DNA from: an uncultured Prevotella sp.
GTDB lineage: Bacteria > Bacteroidota > Bacteroidia > Bacteroidales > Bacteroidaceae
Direction: 5' to 3'
NCBI GenBank assembly: GCA_905234845.1
Contig: CAJOIW010000014.1
Span: forward strand, 1-45,379
DNA length: 45,379 nucleotides
A model generated the notes under the pieces. It was given only the letters and a program-made list of their open reading frames with translations. It did not search any database and was not told the origin of the DNA. Every line of letters starts with the position of its first letter. Positions within the stretch are counted from its first letter, which is position 1. The translations under genes were made by a program, and so were the position numbers. Below, one piece after another: positions 8,709-18,054 of the stretch.

Positions 8709-9020
8709 ACTTGCCTATGAAATAAAAACAGACGAACAACGCTACAGACTCACCTGCCGAGGCTCAGCCTTGCGGGGTCACAGAGATTAAACTAACAAAT
8801 TATTAACTTACAGAATAGCGTTTCTGTTCGTACTTATTAAATAGATATTTGAGCTTTTGCTCTTGTTCTTAACATTCGAAACCGCCAAAACTTCGATACT
8901 ACAAGAACAAGCAGTCGAAAGTTCGCGTCGTTAAGGCGTGGACTCTTCTTTGCTTGTTGTAGTATATGGTTACTTGGCGGTACCAGAATGTTGATAAGCA
9001 TCGAATGGTTCCGCCTTTTT
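8709..9020 (+). ncRNA. Uncharacterised structured leader RNA, copy 1
   Basis: A block of about 310 nt that recurs at 15523-15834. Visible helices: 8732-8744 with 8816-8831 (ACGAAC/GTTCGT, ACGCTA/TAGCGT); a GAGC-TTTT-GCTC hairpin (8851-8862); AACATTC (8871-8877) with GAATGTT (8986-8992); ACCGCCAA (8881-8888) with TTGGCGGT (8974-8981); 8898-8913 with 8951-8963; and an inner hairpin around GTTAAG closed by AGTTCGCG/GCGTGGACT. Between copies, AACATTC/GAATGTT changes to GAATCC/GGATTC and the inner arm changes on both sides, which supports real base pairing. It ends in a terminator-like hairpin 13 nt before the next gene. It may be a cis-acting switch or an independent RNA; it does not match tmRNA, SRP or RNase P signatures I know, and I could not compare it with 6S-type RNAs. 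Confidence 0.75.
8976..9020 (+). terminator. Terminator-like hairpin at the end of leader copy 1
   Basis: GGCGGTACC (8976-8984) can pair with GGTTCCGCC (9007-9015), followed by TTTTT (9016-9020). The left arm overlaps TTGGCGGT, which also pairs upstream with ACCGCCAA, so the two folds exclude each other. Confidence 0.6.
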
Positions 9021-9032
9021 ATCGCTAAATAT

Positions 9033-9998
9033 ATGAAAAGAATATTGTTTATTTCTTTGCTCTTATTCCCAACTCTTGGATTAAGAGCTCAACAGAAATT
9101 GGAAATTTCTGATTATTTGAATCCTAATTCAAACACCATTACCATTGTTGATGTATATTGGGATATTCCCAATTCTAAATTTTTAAAAGAACAATTTTTA
9201 GGAGAACAATATAGCATTAGTGATTGGGAAAATAAGATTTTGCCTTCTGTGATGACGAGTTTTTTAGATGGGCTAAACAAAAAGACATCAATGTATGGAC
9301 TTCTTTTCAAAACGAATGAAGAAACCTCAAAGTTAGAAATGTCGGTTTCACTTATATCTTTTAAAAAGACATGGGCAACAGGAACGGTTGTTTTTTCCAT
9401 TAGAGAGAAGGACTCTAAAAATGAGATTCTAAAAGGCAAGCACGTGATGTCTGGAAATGCAAAAGGCTCCCTTGAAAAAAGGTTGTGTTCTGCATTTAAT
9501 ATTGAAGGACTTAGTTTAGGTAATACTATTAAAAAGGACTTAAAAACAAATAAGAAGCCTCTAATCTTAAAAGGACAAAATGTTTTTAATTATCGATTTG
9601 ATTTTTCTCAAATGACAATAGAAGGAATTGCGACAAAAGAATACCTTTTCTTAAAAAGTGAAGAAAAAGATAATGACATAGAGCAGATTTTCAGCAAATT
9701 TTCAAAAAAGGTAGAAATTGCTTTTGTCGCAATTGCAAATAAAGGACTCTCAAATAAATGTAAATTAGACAACAAAGAAAACCAGCGTTTTGAAATCGTT
9801 ATATGCCCTATGGTAGCAGATGAAGATGGTGGACATGACATTATGTCAAAAGTTGTAGACAAAACAACAGGAGAAGTAGTCGCATCATTTAAATCACATG
9901 CAGGCGGTGGAAAGTGGAATAGTTTTGAAAACCTTTTTCTGGAGGAATTAGAAGATTCAGGGAAACAGTTTAGTGAAAAATTAGTTTCTTTTATGTAG
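9033..9998 (+). CDS. Low-GC exported hypothetical protein behind leader RNA copy 1
   Basis: A 321-residue protein of unknown function. The start at 9033 opens directly into a signal peptide (MKRILFISLLLFPTLGLRAQ); an in-frame ATG at 8988 lies inside the RNA structure and is rejected. The mature part is Lys/Ser/Phe rich with alternating beta segments and a late HDIMSKVVDKTTGEVV stretch. The gene is clearly more AT-rich than the operons on both sides, which suggests acquisition. It begins 13 nt after the U-tract of the structured leader, so its expression probably depends on read-through of that hairpin. I do not recognise the family. Confidence 0.75.
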   Translation: MKRILFISLLLFPTLGLRAQQKLEISDYLNPNSNTITIVDVYWDIPNSKFLKEQFLGEQYSISDWENKILPSVMTSFLDGLNKKTSMYGLLFKTNEETSKLEMSVSLISFKKTWATGTVVFSIREKDSKNEILKGKHVMSGNAKGSLEKRLCSAFNIEGLSLGNTIKKDLKTNKKPLILKGQNVFNYRFDFSQMTIEGIATKEYLFLKSEEKDNDIEQIFSKFSKKVEIAFVAIANKGLSNKCKLDNKENQRFEIVICPMVADEDGGHDIMSKVVDKTTGEVVASFKSHAGGGKWNSFENLFLEELEDSGKQFSEKLVSFM

Positions 9999-10190
9999 AA
10001 GTAAATGACAACCAGAAATAAAAGTTTTTAACAATCGCGAGTTCCTTTTTTAACACTTTGCGGGCTCGTTTTTCGGATTTTCAACATTAACGATGAAATT
10101 ATCAGAAAAACGGGCTCTTTTTGTAGGGATTGTTATCTGGCTGGATATCAATTCGTTAGCTAATTCTTTACGCTTCATTTTTTACTTTTC

Positions 10191-10301
10191 ACTTCCGAAA
10201 CATATATCTCTCGCTTGCGAGAGCTTAGCTTTCGCATCACGAAAGACCGTGTTTTGGAGTGCGAAAGACCTCTTTTACAACCCGAAACATATATGTTTGG
10301 G
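10191..10301 (+). repeat. Dispersed intergenic repeat, copy B
   Basis: Plus-strand copy, nearly identical to copy A over CTCTCGCTTGCGAGAGC and the TTAGCTTTCGCATCACGAAA core. Homology with copy C extends upstream to about 10093 (ATGAAATTATCAGAAAAACG and GGATTGTTATC are shared), so the full unit may be about 220 nt. The open frame at 10093-10317 is repeat sequence, not a gene. Confidence 0.8.
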
Positions 10302-10508
10302 AAGAAAGAGGGAGTGAAAGGGATGCGAAAAGTGTGTGAAGGGGGAGGATAGGGGGTGGTTTTTCGGCTGGAAGTTACGATTTTTTACCACAAAAAACGC
10401 TCTTGCGAATTAACCTTTGAAAAGGTTTTTTAACCACTTGTGCAGTTTTTCCCTCATCTTGTCGTTCGTCGTGTTATCCCCAACTTTTATAAAAAAACGC
10501 GGGAATGC

Positions 10509-10539
10509 TTTGCATTGTCATTAAAATGTAGTATATTTG
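10509..10539 (+). promoter_or_regulatory. Promoter of the sdhCAB operon
   Basis: TTTG (10509-10512) and TATATTTG (10532-10539) with 19-nt spacing match the Bacteroidota promoter. The leader to sdhC is about 100 nt. Confidence 0.7.
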
Positions 10540-10646
10540 CAGTCGGAAACCCATTTCCCGCTACCTAAAAAAAGGTATGCGGCGAAGTGTCGTATATGGG
10601 AGTGTTAAATCTTAATTTAATATAACATTTTAAAATTCAAACAATT

Positions 10647-11354
10647 ATGTGGTTAATCAACTCATCTATCGGACGAAAGGTAGTGATGTCAGTAACGGGC
10701 ATTGCGCTGATTCTGTTCCTGACGTTCCACGGCTGTATGAATGTCGTGGCGCTCTTCTCGGGTGAGGCCTACAATGCAATCTGCGAACTGCTCGGTGCCA
10801 ACTGGTATGCCGTGGCAGCTACGTTGGGCTTGGCAGCCCTGGCAGTGGTTCACATTGTGTATGCCTTTATCCTCACAGCCCAGAATCGCCGGGCCCGCGG
10901 CGGCAACCGCTATGCGGTGACCGACAAGCCGGCCAAGGTGGAATGGGCTTCGCAAAACATGCTCGTGCTGGGCATCATCATCCTGCTGGGTCTTGTGCTG
11001 CACTTGTTCAACTTCTGGTACAACATGATGTTTGCCGAACTGGTAGGCATGGAAGGCTTGGCTCATGGTCCGGCCGACGGCTTTGCCTGGATTAAGGAGA
11101 CCTTCTCCTGCCCGGTCTATGTGGTGCTTTATGTGATTTGGATTGTGGCCATCTGGTTCCACCTCTCTCATGGTTTCTGGAGTGCCCTGCAGACGCTGGG
11201 CTGGAACGGCAAGACATGGTTCTGCCGCTGGAAGATGATCGGACTCATCTATGTGACTCTGCTCATGCTCTGCTTCCTCATCGTGGTGCTGGCCTTCGCC
11301 TTCGGGTGTGCGCCCAGCCTGTGTGCTACCTGTAGCAGCGCTTGTGGCGCTTAA
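10647..11354 (+). CDS. sdhC: Succinate dehydrogenase/fumarate reductase cytochrome b subunit
   Basis: A 235-residue integral membrane protein of the b558 SdhC family, with five hydrophobic segments (about 10-35, 52-77, 105-130, 155-178, 200-225). Histidines placed to bind the two haems are visible in LTFHGCMN, VVHIVYA, LVLHLFNFWY and WFHLSHGFW. It anchors the flavoprotein and iron-sulfur subunits to the membrane and passes electrons between quinone and the catalytic head. In anaerobic Bacteroidales this complex works mainly as menaquinol:fumarate reductase, making succinate; that direction is inference from lifestyle. It is the first gene of the sdhCAB operon, 36 nt before sdhA. Confidence 0.93.
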   Translation: MWLINSSIGRKVVMSVTGIALILFLTFHGCMNVVALFSGEAYNAICELLGANWYAVAATLGLAALAVVHIVYAFILTAQNRRARGGNRYAVTDKPAKVEWASQNMLVLGIIILLGLVLHLFNFWYNMMFAELVGMEGLAHGPADGFAWIKETFSCPVYVVLYVIWIVAIWFHLSHGFWSALQTLGWNGKTWFCRWKMIGLIYVTLLMLCFLIVVLAFAFGCAPSLCATCSSACGA

Positions 11355-11390
11355 TTATCAGTTTTAATTGTCAATCATCATTTTAGAATT

Positions 11391-13373
<1,983 letters not shown>

Positions 13374-13379
13374 GAGACT

Positions 13380-14138
13380 ATGGCACGTAATATTTCATTT
13401 ACAATAAAGTACTGGAAACAGAATGGTCCGAAAGACAAAGGCCATTTTGAGTCACGCGAGATGAAGAATATCCCCGACGACACCTCGTTCCTTGAGATGC
13501 TCGATATTCTGAACGAAGAACTTATCAACGAAGGCAAAGAGCCGTTCGTCTTCGACCACGACTGCCGCGAAGGCATCTGCGGCATGTGCTCGCTCTACAT
13601 CAACGGCACGCCCCACGGCAAGACCGAGCGCGGAGCCACCACCTGCCAGCTCTACATGCGCCGCTTCAACGACGGCGACGTCATCACCGTAGAGCCCTGG
13701 CGCTCGGCAGGCTTCCCCGTCATCAAAGACTGTATGGTCGACCGCGGCGCCTTCGACAAGATTATCCAGGCCGGCGGCTACACCAGCATTCGCACCGGAC
13801 AGGCACAAGACGCCAACGCCATCCTCATCCCCAAGGAGAACGCCGACGAGGCCATGGACTGCGCCACCTGCATCGGCTGCGGCGCCTGCGTGGCAGCCTG
13901 CAAGAACGGTTCGGCCATGCTCTTCGTCAGCTCCAAGGTCAGCCAGCTCGCCCTCCTGCCCCAGGGCCGTCCCGAGGCAGCCAAGCGCGCCAAGGCCATG
14001 ATCGCCCGCATGGACGAGCTCGGCTTCGGCAACTGCACCAACACCCGTGCCTGCGAAGCCGTATGCCCCAAGAACGAGTCGATCGCCAACATCGCCCGAC
14101 TCAACCGCGAGTTCCTCAAAGCCAAGTTGGCCGACTAA
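13380..14138 (+). CDS. sdhB: Succinate dehydrogenase/fumarate reductase iron-sulfur subunit
   Basis: A 252-residue electron-transfer subunit with three iron-sulfur clusters. The [2Fe-2S] ligands are in [15 protein letters not shown] plus a later Cys in RGATTC (residues about 62-89); the two 4Fe/3Fe motifs are [14 protein letters not shown] (about 161) and [13 protein letters not shown] (about 219). It links the flavin in SdhA to haem and quinone in SdhC. It is the last gene of the operon; a strong terminator follows 44 nt after the stop. Confidence 0.96.
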   Translation: MARNISFTIKYWKQNGPKDKGHFESREMKNIPDDTSFLEMLDILNEELINEGKEPFVFDHDCREGICGMCSLYINGTPHGKTERGATTCQLYMRRFNDGDVITVEPWRSAGFPVIKDCMVDRGAFDKIIQAGGYTSIRTGQAQDANAILIPKENADEAMDCATCIGCGACVAACKNGSAMLFVSSKVSQLALLPQGRPEAAKRAKAMIARMDELGFGNCTNTRACEAVCPKNESIANIARLNREFLKAKLAD

Positions 14139-14182
14139 GCAAAGAAAGCTTTATTCACGAAGTAACGCTTTATATATAATGA

Positions 14183-14217
14183 ATGAGTGGCGGTTCTTGA
14201 AACCGCCACTCATTTTA
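14183..14217 (+). terminator. Terminator of the sdhCAB operon
   Basis: A perfect 13-bp stem (ATGAGTGGCGGTT with AACCGCCACTCAT) with a 5-nt loop, followed by TTTT. Confidence 0.85.
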
Positions 14218-14295
14218 TGCTTTCAAGTTATTTCAGACTTTCCAGATTCAGATAATCCAGAATCTCCATTTTTTTGTTTGTTTCAAAAAAAGTAG

Positions 14296-14303
14296 TATCT
14301 TTG
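14296..14303 (+). promoter_or_regulatory. Promoter of the acyltransferase gene (-7 box)
   Basis: TATCTTTG ends 9 nt before the chosen start codon at 14313, so the mRNA leader is at most a few nucleotides. Confidence 0.55.
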
Positions 14304-14312
14304 CATGTACAA

Positions 14313-15377
14313 ATGTCGAGGAAAACAGCACATCATATTCGTTTGGCTCAGTTTGAGCTACTCCGCATTCTGGCGATGTGTGGAGTGGTGATGAATCATG
14401 TGTTCAACTATGGTCTGCGTATTTACGATGATTTTAGTGTAGCCGCCTCCACCCCAATGGGCTTTCTTGAATGGAGCATTCTGGAGTTGATGAAACTGGT
14501 TAGCCTGCCGAGTGTCAATTGTTATGTTCTTATAACCGGCTATTTTCTGATAAACCGTTCACGTTTCCGGTTAAAAGGAATCTGGAAAGTCTGGAGTACG
14601 ACTTGGGTCTATGCCGTTGGCATTTATCTTCTGGCCGTTGTCTTTGGAGCCATTCCATTTTCATGGGATGAGATGTTGACCCAAGCGACACCTCTGCTCT
14701 CAAACACTTTCTGGTTTGTCACATCTTATATTGCCCTATTACTTCTTGCGCCATTGCTTTCGTGGGCCTTACGGCGCGCGTCAAAGCGCCAATATCAAGT
14801 GGTATTGGCCGTTGGCGGTATCGTATGCTTCCAGCCATTGTTGGGGCAATTCACGATGGACAGGCAGCAAATCCTGTTGTTTGTCTATCTGTTCATGATA
14901 GGTGGTTATATCCGACGATACGCAAAGAAATTGTCCTTAACGGCATACTCCATTTTGGCCTATATCGGCATATTATTATTGATGTACGCATATACGTTGT
15001 ATAAGAACAACCCGCTCAACAACTCTGATTTTGTGGTGTATGCAATGGCCTATCATGGTTTAGTTTTGCCTTTGTCGGTCGCGTTATTCCTTGCTGTGAA
15101 GAATTGGAGGATTAAAAATGACACTGTCAGGAAATGCATCTTGTTTGTAGCCCCGTTGTCCTTTGCTGTTTATATAATTCACACGCAATCGACAATTGAT
15201 TCTTGGTTGTGGAGTGTCTCCTCCGAATGGTTGAGCAACTGTCAGACACATCTCTTACCGCTTGCCTGTATAGCCATTACCTTGGCCGTTTTTATAGTTA
15301 GTGCCATTATTGAATACATTCGGGTTTGTTTCGTAAGAATAGTGGCAGCGATAAGCACCAAACTCGGTTTATTCTAA
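14313..15377 (+). CDS. Acyltransferase 3 family membrane protein
   Basis: A 354-residue polytopic membrane protein with about ten hydrophobic segments. The N terminus has the acyltransferase-3 signature FELLRILAMCGVVMNHVF; the histidine in VVMNH is the conserved putative catalytic residue. The family transfers acetyl or other acyl groups to sugars of surface polysaccharides or to lipids at the cytoplasmic membrane. The start at 14313 is preferred over the ATG at 14274 because a promoter box lies between the two. The gene stands alone between the sdh terminator and the second structured leader, so its target polysaccharide cannot be inferred. Confidence 0.85.
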   Translation: MSRKTAHHIRLAQFELLRILAMCGVVMNHVFNYGLRIYDDFSVAASTPMGFLEWSILELMKLVSLPSVNCYVLITGYFLINRSRFRLKGIWKVWSTTWVYAVGIYLLAVVFGAIPFSWDEMLTQATPLLSNTFWFVTSYIALLLLAPLLSWALRRASKRQYQVVLAVGGIVCFQPLLGQFTMDRQQILLFVYLFMIGGYIRRYAKKLSLTAYSILAYIGILLLMYAYTLYKNNPLNNSDFVVYAMAYHGLVLPLSVALFLAVKNWRIKNDTVRKCILFVAPLSFAVYIIHTQSTIDSWLWSVSSEWLSNCQTHLLPLACIAITLAVFIVSAIIEYIRVCFVRIVAAISTKLGLF

Positions 15378-15473
15378 TTTTAATAACTTGATTAATTCAA
15401 GTTTTGTCATACATTTTTGTTTGCAAAAATACATTTTTTTCAATACTTTACTCGTTAGTTTGAAAATAATTCG

Positions 15474-15481
15474 TATATTTG
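15474..15481 (+). promoter_or_regulatory. Promoter of structured leader copy 2 (-7 box)
   Basis: TATATTTG matches the -7 element; the expected TTTG at -33 is weak here. Transcription would start near 15487. Confidence 0.6.
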
Positions 15482-15522
15482 CGCTCAGATTTATCAGTTA
15501 ATTGGAAGTAGAACCTATAAAA

Positions 15523-15834
15523 GAATTGCCAATGAAATAGTAACAGAACGAACAACGCTACCGACCCGTTGCCGAGGCTCAGCTTTGCAGGGTCACAGAG
15601 ATTAAACTAACAAATTATTAACTTACAGAATAGCGTTTCTGTTCGTACTTTGACATAACATTTGAGCTTTTGCTCTTGTTCTTTGAATCCGAATACCGCC
15701 AAATATTTGTACAAAGAGAGCAAGTTTGCGAAAGTTCACGTCGTTAAGGCGTGGACTCTTCTTTGCTTGTTTTTGTGCATGGTCACTTGGCGGTAACCAG
15801 GATTCAGATAAGTATTGAACGGTTCCGCCTTTTT
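15523..15834 (+). ncRNA. Uncharacterised structured leader RNA, copy 2
   Basis: Second copy of the block at 8709-9020, about 6.8 kb away and in the same orientation. The same helices form: 15548-15560 with 15631-15646; GAGC-TTTT-GCTC (15664-15675); GAATCC (15685-15690) with GGATTC (15800-15805); ACCGCCAA (15695-15702) with TTGGCGGT (15787-15794); 15708-15724 with 15766-15779; and AGTTCACG with CGTGGACT. Long runs such as GATTAAACTAACAAATTATT are unchanged between copies although they appear single-stranded, which is typical of a functional RNA core. It is followed by a terminator-like hairpin and, 19 nt later, by an AT-rich exported-protein gene unrelated to the one behind copy 1. Confidence 0.75.
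15789..15834 (+). terminator. Terminator-like hairpin at the end of leader copy 2
   Basis: GGCGGTAACC (15789-15798) can pair with GGTTCCGCC (15821-15829) with one bulge, followed by TTTTT. As in copy 1, the left arm is also claimed by the upstream ACCGCCAA. Confidence 0.6.
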
Positions 15835-15853
15835 ATTTATAAAATAATCAATA

Positions 15854-16549
15854 ATGAAAAATTATATCCTAATCTTTAGCCTGTTATTATTCTCAAACAA
15901 TCTGGTCACCGCGAAAAAGTTTTATACTGTAACTTATTCTTGTAGTCTTTCGGCTGTAGAGTTGTCTATAAATTCACAAACATTAGAAAACAATCATAAT
16001 ATTGAAGAAAAATCATCAGAAACATTTCCAAGTTATATCTATGAGGATGAAAGTTTTGTTTTTACGTGGAAAGTGAATTTGACTAGATTAAGTTTTAATA
16101 TAGAAAACAAGACAAAAGAAACAGTGAAAATAGACTGGAATAATGTAATATTTGTTGATTGTTATAATCTTGTCAATAATGTAATGCCGAAAGGTGCAAA
16201 ATACATTAATCATGATAAGTCTTTTAGCCCTACAATTATACTAAAAGGAACTACATATGAAGGCATTATAATCCCTTCTAATAATGTTGTTCTAAATGCA
16301 GCTGTTGAATGGACAGAGTTATTTCTTATTCCGTGTGTTTATACAGAAGAAGTTTATAGAGAAGAATTGGCACCAAGATTTCTCGGAAAAAAAATGAGGG
16401 TATTGATGCCTATTATGGTGGGAAATAAACAATATGAATATTGTTTTTATTTTACCATAGACAAAATAATTAATAAAGGCGAAACGTCTGCTAGTGGCGG
16501 AAAAGCAAAGCGAATAGAAAAATACTTGGGTTCTAAAATTGTAAAATAA
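15854..16549 (+). CDS. Low-GC exported hypothetical protein behind leader RNA copy 2
   Basis: A 231-residue protein of unknown function with a signal peptide (MKNYILIFSLLLFSNNLVTA). It contains FNIENKTKETVKIDWNNVIF, a beta-sandwich-like pattern that I associate with other Bacteroidota exported proteins of unknown role. It shares no obvious similarity with the protein behind leader copy 1, although both are AT-rich, exported and sit directly after the same RNA. The start is the first ATG after the hairpin U-tract. The coding sequence is markedly AT-richer than its neighbours, which suggests transfer. Confidence 0.75.
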   Translation: MKNYILIFSLLLFSNNLVTAKKFYTVTYSCSLSAVELSINSQTLENNHNIEEKSSETFPSYIYEDESFVFTWKVNLTRLSFNIENKTKETVKIDWNNVIFVDCYNLVNNVMPKGAKYINHDKSFSPTIILKGTTYEGIIIPSNNVVLNAAVEWTELFLIPCVYTEEVYREELAPRFLGKKMRVLMPIMVGNKQYEYCFYFTIDKIINKGETSASGGKAKRIEKYLGSKIVK

Positions 16550-16648
16550 TTTTTTCCATTGATATCAGCGTTTATTTAAATGATGGAAATAGTTGTGGTA
16601 TTATCATGTGGAGGTATAGTGACTTTTTAGAATAACGAAGAATCTTAT

Positions 16649-17554
16649 TCAAGAATTTGGCCTGTTTTCTAGAGTAAGCCAATGGTGGCGTTCTTGGTCT
16701 GACATTTTTTCGATGGCGTAGCGGAGGGTGGTGCGTGGCATCTCGTGGGCGTGTTGGCAGAGGAAGTCGCGAAGTAGATCCATGCTGACGCGCTTGCCCA
16801 TCTCGCGGAGCATCCATCCTACGGCCTTGTGCATCAGATCGTGGGGATGGTGCAGGTGTATCTCGGCATAGCGCAGGCACCACGACGGGTCGCCTGCCTG
16901 TGAGGTCTTCCATGTGCAGACCATGCTCATGCGCTGTCGCCACAGATTGTCGCTATAAGCCAGGCTGTCAACAATATGGAGCCTCCCCCCAACCCCCTCC
17001 CACTGGAGGGGGAGATGTCTCACTCCTAATCCCTTTTCAGAGGGAGAGGGAAGAACAGACGAGAAGAATACTATTGCTTCTCCCCCTCCGGTGGGAGGGG
17101 GTTGGGGGGAGGCTGAGTCTATTCGAATAGCCGTTGGTAATAGCAGCCAGTGTCCGAGGATTTTAGGGGCGGAGAGGTCTACCAAGTCCCAGTTGTTGGC
17201 TTGCTCGGCATATTGCAGGTACATCTTTAGGATTTCATCGCGCCCTCGGATGGCGGCCTCATCGTATGCGAGTCGTTTTGTTGCCAGTTGTTCAAACTTC
17301 GCCACAAGTATCAGCAATCCGCAAAGTCTCACCTCATGCCAGCGACTCATCAGCAGTGCTGGCACTTCGCCCAGTGGCAAGTCTTTTGCGACAACCTTCA
17401 CCACCTCGCGCGTCTGTGGCACCTTCAGTCCAAGAAACTCGTCGCCCTCGCCATACTCGCCAGCGCCAGTCTTGAAAAACCGCATGAGCACCTGACGCTG
17501 TTTTTCATTTTTCAGCGACTCCATATAATGGATGATTTCCTTGGCTGTTGTCAT
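16649..17554 (-). CDS. DNA alkylation repair protein (AlkD-like) with repeat insertion
   Basis: A 301-residue protein of the AlkD/HEAT-repeat DNA glycosylase family, which removes alkylated bases. Family features: EYGEGDEFLGLKVPQTRE near 33-50, NNWDLVDLSAPKILG (about 120-135), and the late PHDLMHKAVGWMLREMGK. About 45 residues (147-192) are not AlkD sequence: SASPQPPPTGGGE at one end and LQWEGVGGRL at the other come from two inverted GC-rich palindromic repeats at 16980-17115. The frame stays open through the insertion, giving 301 residues where relatives have about 220-250. It lies 45 nt downstream of the TfoX-like gene, probably in one transcript. Whether the enzyme still folds is unknown. 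Confidence 0.85.
   Translation of the reverse strand: MTTAKEIIHYMESLKNEKQRQVLMRFFKTGAGEYGEGDEFLGLKVPQTREVVKVVAKDLPLGEVPALLMSRWHEVRLCGLLILVAKFEQLATKRLAYDEAAIRGRDEILKMYLQYAEQANNWDLVDLSAPKILGHWLLLPTAIRIDSASPQPPPTGGGEAIVFFSSVLPSPSEKGLGVRHLPLQWEGVGGRLHIVDSLAYSDNLWRQRMSMVCTWKTSQAGDPSWCLRYAEIHLHHPHDLMHKAVGWMLREMGKRVSMDLLRDFLCQHAHEMPRTTLRYAIEKMSDQERHHWLTLENRPNS
16980..17115. repeat. Inverted pair of GC-rich palindromic repeats inside the AlkD-like gene
   Basis: The left unit (about 16980-17012: gcctccccccaaccccctcc) and right unit (about 17080-17115: gagggggttggggggaggc) are inverted copies flanking about 70 nt. Together they form an in-frame insertion in the AlkD-like gene. Confidence 0.85.
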
Positions 17555-17599
17555 GTCTATTTGTTGTTTCCTTTCTCCGTAGGCAGCAAATGTTATTCT

Positions 17600-17926
17600 C
17601 TATTTCGTGCGTCTTTTGGGAGATTTCGGCTCGGGCAGAGCCTTGCAGGTTTCGCTGACGAGCAGGGCAAGATAGTCGCGGTCGTCAACATCAGCGATAT
17701 AAAAATAGTCCTTGGCACCGTCGTAGGGTGGACGTAGGTCAAGGGTACGCAGCAACGGCCGTACACTCTCGGTGGGTTTCAGATAGAGGCGGTCGTCGCA
17801 GATAAGTCCGAAAATCTTGCCGTCGCAGTAGATACCGTAGTCACCAAACATCTTTTTGGCGGTGATGTCGCCAGCCCCAGCGCATTGGTCGACAATGTAC
17901 TGCACAAAATCGGAGTTGCTTGCCAT
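17600..17926 (-). CDS. TfoX N-terminal domain protein
   Basis: A 108-residue protein consisting of a single TfoX_N domain (DITAKKMFGDYGIYCDGKIF, then LYLKPTESVRPLL). In gamma-proteobacteria TfoX/Sxy regulates competence; stand-alone TfoX_N proteins in other phyla are uncharacterised, so no competence role is claimed. The C-terminal tail is basic (PKSPKRRTK). A minus-strand promoter box (TAACTTTG, 17956-17963) lies about 30 nt upstream. It is the first gene of a probable two-gene unit with the AlkD-like gene. Confidence 0.85.
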   Translation of the reverse strand: MASNSDFVQYIVDQCAGAGDITAKKMFGDYGIYCDGKIFGLICDDRLYLKPTESVRPLLRTLDLRPPYDGAKDYFYIADVDDRDYLALLVSETCKALPEPKSPKRRTK

Positions 17927-17955
17927 AGTGTATAATGGTTATAGGTTTGTGCCTA

Positions 17956-17963
17956 CAAAGTTA
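17956..17963 (-). promoter_or_regulatory. Promoter of the TfoX/AlkD pair (-7 box)
   Basis: TAACTTTG on the minus strand, about 30 nt before the TfoX-like start codon. Confidence 0.55.
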
Positions 17964-18054
17964 CCATTTTATTTTTAACAGTCGCTATCGGTCCCCCTTA
18001 CAATTCTGGAGTGCTATTGTGGGATAGCAAAGCAGCGATAGGGTAGGCGGCTTC

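Noticed and set aside
8709..9020. Reading the structured leader as tmRNA, SRP RNA or RNase P RNA
   Set aside because: The expected conserved motifs of those RNAs are absent, and two copies in 7 kb would be unusual for them.
10093..10317. Open frame of 74 codons before sdhC
   Set aside because: It consists of the dispersed repeat and its flank; parts of the same peptide appear from repeat copy C, so it reflects shared repeat DNA and not a gene.
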